Assembly (NCBI RefSeq): GCF_000346465.2
Contig: NC_034015.1
Coordinates: forward strand, 771,019-835,018
Direction: 5' to 3'
Length of the DNA stretch: 64,000 nt
DNA from: Prunus persica
Taxonomy: Eukaryota; Streptophyta; Magnoliopsida; Rosales; Rosaceae
Below are positions 57,368-64,000 of this stretch, piece after piece. The notes under the pieces were generated by a model that searched no databases, was not told where the DNA came from, and saw only the letters and a list, made by a program, of their open reading frames with translations. How positions within the stretch are numbered: position 1 is the stretch's first letter; each line of letters opens with the position of its first letter. The translations under genes were made by a program, and so were the position numbers.

Positions 57368-59987
57368 GTAGTCCCCCAAGTTTGAGGTCAAGAAGTAACT
57401 TCTGGGTTGGGAACTTGTGAGTTTTCGTGACCGAGCATTCCAGCTTTAGTGGGAGCCGTAAGGCATTCCCTAATCCCCCAAGTTGACAAGCTAGAAGTTG
57501 CGGCAACACTTGGTAGCTGTGTGAGCTTCTAGGACTATTTGGTAGCTGGGTACCCAAGTTTTTGGCAAGGAAGCTGGGTCTGGGGCCTTGAATGATGAGC
57601 CCTTATTCTTCTTGCAATGCCTACTGTTCGGCAGGCTTCCTTCTTCTTATTTTTTTATTTTTTTTATTTTTTTATTATTTAAGTCTTGGGCCTTGGAAAT
57701 TGAGTGCATCAGCAAGGGAGTGGCTCGTGGGCCTCCAGGTGTTAGAGCGGGTTGTGACCATGTCTTGACTTTGGGAGGAAAGGGGGTGGGCCTTTTTTGT
57801 TTCGGCAGCGTAGCTGGGCCACTTTTGGGCCTAGGCAGGGCCTTAGGGTCTAGAATTTAGAGAGGCATTCAGCACCATGGGCCTATGGATTAATTCGAAA
57901 GGACCTGGGGTCTTTTTTCTTAGAGTGGGCTGAGCCACGGAGATATTTGTTGGGGCTAGGGTTAAGATTTGTGAGAGGGGTGTAAATAAGTTTCTATAGC
58001 TCTTGCCGTTCGGCAAGAAATAGCTGGGACCTTTTTGTAGCTGGGTCTGGCAGTATCCCTTCGGCAAGGACCTTCTTTCGGCAATTGGAGCTCTTCTTTC
58101 CTTCGGCAAGGGTGTTGGGTTCCAAGGCAAGGTTAAGCTGGGTTTTGGGGGTTCTTGCCGATCGGCAAGGTTGTTTTCGAAGGAGTTGGTCCTTCAGCAG
58201 TCGGGCACTTCATTGAAGTTTCGGTAGGAGGGTGAAGCCGGGCTGCATGGGTATTTCGGTAAGAATTGGTTTTGCTACAGCAGCTTTTGTGGGCGCGCAT
58301 TGGATAGTTTGGCAGCAGTCCCTGCCAAACGGCAGGGTTGGCATGAGTTTTGTTGAAAGGTTCGTGAGCTAAAGAGGGTGAACTATTCGTGTGGCTACGA
58401 TTCCAGCATAGCTTCGGCAAGGTAACATTCTTGCGTCCCTGTTTTTTGTTCGTTCTCGGACCTTGCCGTTCGGTAAGCTTGACTTTGAGCCTTGATTATT
58501 GCTTTCCAAGCTTCAGCAAGACAGTGGGGTCGGCAAGGGTGTCCAGAGTAAATTTAAATTGTTTGTGTTTAAAGGGTGGGGCTGGGCATAAGTTGGAGTC
58601 GGGCCCTTTGTGGTGGCACGGATTTGAACTGGGTCACCATAGCTTCGGTAGCAACTGGGCTATATGACCCGGGTCTATTAAGGTACGCATTTTTTCGCAG
58701 CTCCTCCTTTTGGTTTGTTCATCCCTTGCCGTTCGGCAATGGGGGGTTGAGAGATTTATTTTGCTGTTTTTTATGTTTAGCAATTTGTGAAATCGAAAAA
58801 ATTTGGTGTCGGCAGAAGTGCTTGGCTAGGCTACACGAACCGAGCGAGGTGCTGAAGTGTGAGAAGGGACTTGAGGACTTAGAGCTGGGTCTTGTGAAGG
58901 TAAAATATATATATATATTTTTTTTGGCAGAGCTGGGCTCGTGGGTTAGAGCTGGGGTCTTTGATTTGTGAGCTGTGGTAAGCTTGGGCCTGCCAGGTTG
59001 TGCTGGGGTGAGCTTGGTCCTTCATGCTAGTTCCTCACTTGTTATAAAGAACCTAAATTGCTTTGATGGTTGTTTGACTTTGCAGCAGGGGATGTAGACT
59101 TGCTGTGAATTTCGTGGGTTTCTAAATAATTCTGCACGGCCCTTGCCATTTGGCAAGGCATAAGGAATTTGCTGAGTCTTGACTCGGCGAGAGTGCTTTT
59201 GTCGTAGCTTCACCGTTGTATCTGGGAGCTAGGCCCTTGGATTTATGTCAAGAACTTTGGCAAGATAGGCCCAAGAGGTATTGGAGCTAGGCCATTGGCG
59301 TGTTGGTGGTGCCTAATCCCTTAACAAGAGCAAGACCACCCTTACGTACGTGTCTTCGGGTGTTTTAGTGTAGGTGAGTTTGGAGCTGGGCCTCTTCGGT
59401 CGCCACTTGGTAGCTGGGCCTTGATTTCGGTAAAGGTAAGAATTTTATGACCTCCCAAAATAAGTTTTCATGGGACTTGCCCATTTCGAAATGGTGGTAA
59501 CTTTGGTTTTTGTAGGCTTGAAGGGCTTGGTTTCGGAGCTTGGTTTGAGCTTGTAACTTCTTTCAAGAGGCTAGGCCTCTCGATTTTTGTTTTTTGAACC
59601 TTGGTGGGCGTTTAGCTGGGTCCCGAAGGTTTAGGCAATAGCCGGGGTGTCTTGGGGCTTCGGCAAGACAAGGAAGAAATCGGAGCTGAGCCTTTAGAGC
59701 TAGGCCTGCGTCAGAGCTGGGTCATTAGACTCTTGGCAAGAGCTGGGCTTCTTAAAGCTAGGGCACGGATTTTGTTGCTTTACTTTTAGAAAAAAGGTGA
59801 ATGGTAAGCCCTCCCGTTTTACTTCCACGGGTCTTGCCTTTCGGCAAGGTCCCTTTGAAATCTCTTCGCTGCTTTTTTTTGTTTAAAATATGAATTTCAA
59901 ATTATGTGTAGGTACAAGAAATTTGAGGGGAAGTGAGGGGGTGCTAGGGTTTTCTCATGAACCGAGGCGTGGGTACCCTTGGTTCGT
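57368..59987. other. Gypsy element 2 spacer with repeated palindromes
   Basis: A 2.6-kb non-coding stretch between LTR and antisense gene promoter, full of cggcaag and gctgggc phrases. Short hairpins: 58002-58017, 58154-58169, 58320-58337, 58461-58477, 58724-58738, 59141-59158 and 59832-59849. Most have the form CTTGCCG-TT-CGGCAAG. In 59141 and 58320 both arms are changed in step (CTTGCCA..TGGCAAG; CCCTGCC..GGCAGGG). Confidence 0.85.
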
Positions 59988-59995
59988 TATAAATA
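59988..59995 (+). promoter_or_regulatory. TATA box of the antisense gene in Gypsy element 2
   Basis: cgttataaataggaac, about 400 nt upstream of ATG 60391, with a transcript leader that may contain an intron ending at the acceptor tattgtag just before the ATG. It corresponds in position to 26214-26221 in Gypsy element 1. Confidence 0.7.
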
Positions 59996-60390
59996 GGAAC
60001 TTGGGGTGGCTAAGGCACTACACCTGAGTTTTGGAGAAAAAGTGCTAGAAAGTGAGAAGGAGAAGAAGATTTCCGCCGAGGTTTGGTGGTGGTGCTTGTG
60101 GCCAAGGTGATTTCCGGCGATTCTTTCGTGGTGGTGCAAACAAGGTTAGGCCCTGTTTCTTTGAAAATTTTGAATTGAAATGTCTTTCTTTGTATGAACA
60201 TGTTGAAGGCTAGGAAGAACACCTTGAATATGAGCATGAACATGATGAACACGTTGAACATTGAGATGAACATGTTGAGTGCCTGTTTGTAAACCAAAAG
60301 ACATGTAGATTATCCATCTTTTTATGTTGTTGTGTTTCAATCCTCCTTGCATGTGCATTAGTTCCTTTTTCTTATTTTTGCATATTGTAG

Positions 60391-62617
60391 ATGTCTGAAA
60401 ATTCTGATAGAGAAAGTCATGAACCCCCTGCTTTTGGTGGGGATGATACTAAGAGTGAAGAGCCCATCCAATATATTTGTTATGAAGAGGAGAGTTTAGA
60501 GACAGAGGGTGTGGTAGAAGGTATTATAGAAAGTAGGGTGGTAGGGCATGAGGGTGAGGGGGGTGAGCCATCAGTAGACTCCGGGTCAGCTGCATATAGG
60601 GAGATGTAGAGGAACTATATAGAGTTAGAGGCTATAGCGAACCGAGTTCTAGCCTTGCCTCATACGCTAGAGGTGGGTTCGAGCAACCAGGCATCACCAT
60701 CGGGGTCCGTGAGTATAGCCGTGGCCTCAGTTTCAGAGGGAGTGGACATTCGGGTTGGTGTCCTTTTGGTGAGGCGGAACACCCTTACAGAAGCAAAGTT
60801 GGCCCAGCTTCGGACAAACTATTGTGTTCCACCCTATGTGGGCTTGAGGTTACCCACTGCAGCTGATGTGATTAGATATCCTTCGAATGGCTCTGTGATG
60901 ATTTTTACGGATATGTACTGGCATGGCTTCAGACTACCATTTCATCCATGGGTGCAGATGACGTTGGCTAAGTTGGGATATGCGCCGGGGCAGTATAATC
61001 CCAACATTTGGATTCTTCTTTATGGAGTTTACATCGCTTGGTGGCTGGGTGGGTTGAGGGAGCCAACATTTGAGCAGTTCATGTACTTGTACTCGGTTTC
61101 GAAACAACAGGGAAGTTTTGGCTGGGCACAGGCCAATTGCCGAAAGGCGATGGGTTATTTTATTAGTCGCAAGCCATCTACGCAAAAGTCTTGGAGGAAC
61201 AAGTGGTGCATGGTTCATGGTGACTAGGAGTGTCCGCCAGGGAAGACCTTTACCCAACACATTCCTACCCACTTCCAGTCTATAGGTCCTTGGCCCCATC
61301 CCTTAAGACTGTTTGGTGTTTGATTTTCTTTTTCCTGTTCTCACTCTTGGTTCTTTATTTTTACGTGTGCAAGTGTAAATGACTAAGTAGTATCTAACCT
61401 TTGGTGTAGATTTGGTGAAGTGGGGGCCTATCTCCAAGGAGCAAGAAGACTATGTTGAGAGGGTGAGGTCACAGTTATCAGAGACCGAGAGTGAGTGCCA
61501 AAACCTAGTCACCCAAAAAAATTTGTTGGAGTCTAGACTTCTGCAAGGAAGTAAGTACCTGGGTCACTTTTGTTGTTTGTCTTCTGATTCCCTTGTGGTT
61601 GCGACTAACATAGTTTTGTTATTTTTGATGTGCAGTGGCGGGTATTATAAAAGGGAGCACGAAGGTGGTAGTAGATATTGATGATGCCGAGATACAGAAG
61701 CGGCTAAGGGAGTCTCAGGCCAAGAAGGCGGAGCAGGGGACTGGGAAGCACCCTAGAGATAATGATGAGTGCCGGGTTGTTGACATGTTGGGAAAGAGGA
61801 AGGCCTTGGAGGAAGCTTATCAGCATGTGATGGGGGCGGGACCGAGACTTCCTCCCTTTGATCTGCAGGCGCCGCCGAAGCTCCCCTTTGGCATGGAGGA
61901 CATTTTTGCTGAAGGGGTGGAGAATGTGGACTTCGGCAAACTACGTTAGTAGAAGGAGGTGAACTTAGCCATGCATCGGCAGGAGGTGCCCCTGGTGAAC
62001 GTCTTCCTAGAAGGCATGAAGAGTGACCCCAAGGCCCTGGCGAGGACCCCGGCCTCTTCCTATATAAATCGGGCCTAGAAGACGATCCTCACTTCTGCCT
62101 ATGTAAGTTGTGACTTTGTTTGTGAATTTTTTTGTATCATTCTTGTTTGGTCTGACTGATGTTGTTTTGTTTTGCAGGCCTTTGCGAGATGTATGTCAGC
62201 ATGGCCAAGGTAGATAAAGAGATCCAGAGGCTGAAGAGGCGTGATGAGATGGCTAAGAGCAAAATGGCGGAGGTGCAGGAGGCCATCCGGGAGAAAAACA
62301 CCCTGCTGTTGCAAAAGGCGGCCCTAGCCAAGGAGGTGGAGGAGCTAAAGCGGTCGAAGGCCGAGGAGGTAGCTGCTGCCCGAGTCAAAGCGATCGAGTC
62401 GTTCCGAACTTTAGAAGAGCTGAAGAGTTAGATCATGGACCAACTAGTGGATGAGCAGCTTCACTTAAAGGATAGGCTGGTTAGGTTCAACCCCTCGGTT
62501 GAGATTAACTTTGATACGAGTGGCGAGCCTCCTGCACCTAGTCCCACTACGGATGCTACTGCTCTGACGCCAGAGGTAGAGCCAGCCACTGGGGATGCCT
62601 CCTCTACTGAGTCTTGA
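60391..62617 (+). pseudogene. Antisense extra gene of Gypsy element 2 (putative gypsy-type transposon protein)
   Basis: Four exons: 60391-61285, 61410-61550, 61636-62102 and 62178-62617; introns of 124, 85 and 75 nt with GT..AG ends. It begins MSENSDRESHEPPAFGGDD. Exon 1 has LAQLRTNYCVPPYVGLRLP, FTDMYWHGFRLPFHPWVQM and KLGYAPGQYNPNIWILLYG, aligning with QIGYAPGQYNPNFWVALMG in Gypsy element 1, and the PF04195-like pattern. Exon 4 is a coiled coil (EIQRLKRRDEMAKSKMAEVQ) ending in SVEINFDTSGEPPAPSP, like LNLNFIADPPPLPEG in the other copy. In-frame stops: TAG 60607, TAG 61225 (Trp in the other copy), TAG 61947 and TAG 62429. Function is unknown; dead copy. Confidence 0.87.
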
Positions 62618-62918
62618 AGGCGTTGCCTTCTTTATGTATTCTAGCTACCATGTTGGAACACTTGATGTTTATTTTTGCTTTGTATGAACATGTTGCCTTG
62701 TGTGAAGCAAGGTTATTTTGATTTCCTATGATATGAGACTTGTTGTCATATGGTATCAGTTGTGCTAGCAAAATGATAATTATGTGAGTCATAGGAATTA
62801 GCCAGAGTCAGGCGTTTCATTCAAATAAGTGCCGAAAGGCAGATGGTACAAGAGTTGGTTGAGTCAAGGCTCAAGACCGAAGTATAAGAGAACATATTGT
62901 CCTAGGGTCTAGGTATGT
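62618..62918. other. Gap between antisense gene and integrase end
   Basis: Non-coding, about 300 bp; shared 3' region of two converging genes of the element. Confidence 0.5.
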
Positions 62919-63497
62919 TTACTTATAGTAGTACTTGAGGTGATTAGCGTTCCAAGGATGAGGCAACGTCTTGCCCTTGGGATTACGAAGCTAATAAGTG
63001 CCGGGATGACAGATTTTGATAATCTCATAAGGACCTTCCCATGTGGGGCCTAAGGTACCTTCAGTAGGATTTTTGGTGGCCAAGGAAACCTTGCGCATGA
63101 CCCAGTCCCCCATTTTGAAAGCACGGGGCTTGACTCGGGAGTCGTAGTATTTGGCGATGCGCTGTTTGTATGCGACATTGCACATGTTGGATTGGTTACG
63201 GAGCTCTTCAATGAAGTCGAGGTTTAGGGCTAACTGCTCGTCATTGGCCTTGGCATCATAAGTGGAGGTTCGGTATGTGGGCTAGCCAATCTCCACTAGT
63301 GCCACGGCTTCGGTACCAAATGAAAGAGAGAACGGTGTTTCTCCTGTGGAGGTACAGAAGGTGGTGCGGTAGGACCAGAGAATCTCTAGAAGTAGCTCTG
63401 GCCAGCAGCCTTTGGCTTTGTCAAGTTTGGTCTTTAGGGTCTTCTTGATAATTTTGTTCACGGCTTCGACCTGGCCATTGGACTAAGGATGGGCTGG
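62919..63497 (-). pseudogene. Gypsy element 2 integrase, C-terminal part
   Basis: On the minus strand: AHP, stop, SNGQVEAVNKIIKKTLK (with the catalytic Glu), then CTSTGETPFSFSFGTEAVAL, a stop after VEIG, KYYDSRVKPRAFKMGDWVMR, TEGTLGPTWEGPYEII and LPHPWNANHLKYYYK before the final TAA at 62919. Three premature stops. It aligns with 22440-23013 of Gypsy element 1. It is cut at 63497 by a new sequence. Confidence 0.9.
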
Positions 63498-64000
63498 TGA
63501 TAAGTCCATAAATATACTCATTTATGTACTCTTTTTACTTTGGTTTTGTAAGAGAATTAGATTTAAAAAGGGCTTATTACTTTATTTTTCTGATTTTCAG
63601 CTTTTCTGCGCTCTTAGAAGGTTTTTAAGGGAAAATCAACTTTTCGGAGGAATTTTAGCGCAAGACCAATTGGAGATGAAAGCTAACATCTTGAAGTTCA
63701 ATCTATGATTTTTCTAGAATTTTCTACCAAGCCAATTGGTACAGTATTGCAAGTAAAGTTAGCCCACGTGCAGACAGGACAGTTTCGTACATGTTACGTG
63801 AATGTGAAGAAACGGAAGCCTTTCCGAATTTTTCAAGTTACGTGCTATATATGGTTGGAAAGATAAGACATTTATCTTTCTAAAATATATTTTTAATAAT
63901 TTTTCTACAAGGTCGAAGATCCCCAAATCGTGTGAACATTGGGCTGAGCTGTATTTCCCAGTGGAGTTAGGAATTGTGATTTTTACTTTCCTATTTGGAT
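63498..64000. mobile_element. LTR-like insertion in the Gypsy element 2 integrase, cut by window end
   Basis: Integrase homology stops abruptly inside the SPAHPQSNG motif and TGATAAGTCCATAAATATAC follows, a typical start for plant Gypsy LTRs. The text ccaattggagatgaaagcta further on is LTR-like. The other end is outside the window. Confidence 0.5.

Larger units (their letters stand above)
56875..63497 (-). mobile_element. Second Tat-type Gypsy element, reverse orientation, partial
   Basis: Right to left it shows the integrase C-terminal part (63497-62919), the antisense extra gene (plus strand, 60391-62617), a hairpin-rich spacer, a polypurine tract (minus strand aaacttgggggactac) and an LTR (57367-56875). 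The tract and LTR start TGTTTACACC match Gypsy element 1 (cttgggggactac, TGTTTATACC), so the two are related families. Protein divergence is too large for recent copies of each other. The left flank is ACTAT (56870-56874); the other end is beyond a further insertion at 63498. Confidence 0.88.

Overview
This is nuclear DNA from a flowering plant, almost certainly a eudicot. The evidence is long AT-rich introns with GT..AG borders, plant versions of housekeeping genes, and dense nested LTR retrotransposons. Transposon style faintly suggests a woody rosid such as a Rosaceae species, but the genus cannot be told from the sequence.

Host genes, left to right: (1) 20-10071 (+), the 3' part of THO complex subunit 1 (THO1/HPR1), 17 exons visible; (2) 34248-37440 (+), an exostosin/GT47 type II membrane glycosyltransferase; (3) 43041-51084 (+), a complete 10-exon plant O-fucosyltransferase-family (DUF246) gene; (4) 52496-53956 (-), a Lys/Glu-rich low-complexity protein with 108-bp internal repeats and a duplicated 3' end; (5) a possible orphan terminal exon at 54283-54397 (-). 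These genes act in unrelated processes (mRNA export, Golgi glycosylation) and are simply neighbours.

The rest is largely transposon-derived. 11003-14294 is a young non-autonomous LTR element (LTRs differ at 2 of 261 bases, perfect target duplication). 14318-15317 is a 1.0-kb terminal-inverted-repeat (TIR) element. 15991-31660 is a dead, 3'-truncated Copia element whose gag was hit twice: by a complete but stop-riddled Gypsy element of the Tat type (16719-26950) and by a retroelement now reduced to a solo LTR (27486-28944). 32232-33970 is a Pack-MULE-like element that captured the 5' coding part of a TPLATE gene. 38484-39981 is a second solo LTR of the same family. 40668-41578 is a Mutator-like MITE with a 10-bp target duplication. 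From 56124 to the right edge lies a second nest: a reverse Copia LTR interrupted by a second Tat-type Gypsy element (reverse orientation), itself interrupted by another LTR-like sequence at about 63498.

The most interesting feature is shared by the two Gypsy elements. Each carries, between integrase and the 3' LTR and antisense to gag-pol, a homologous gene with its own TATA box and the same 4-exon layout with short introns (72-124 nt). An antisense intron is not a spliceable intron in the sense genomic RNA, so the gene can keep its introns through reverse transcription. The second element also has seven short palindromic hairpins around CTTGCCG..CGGCAAG between this gene's promoter and the LTR, several with matched changes in both arms.
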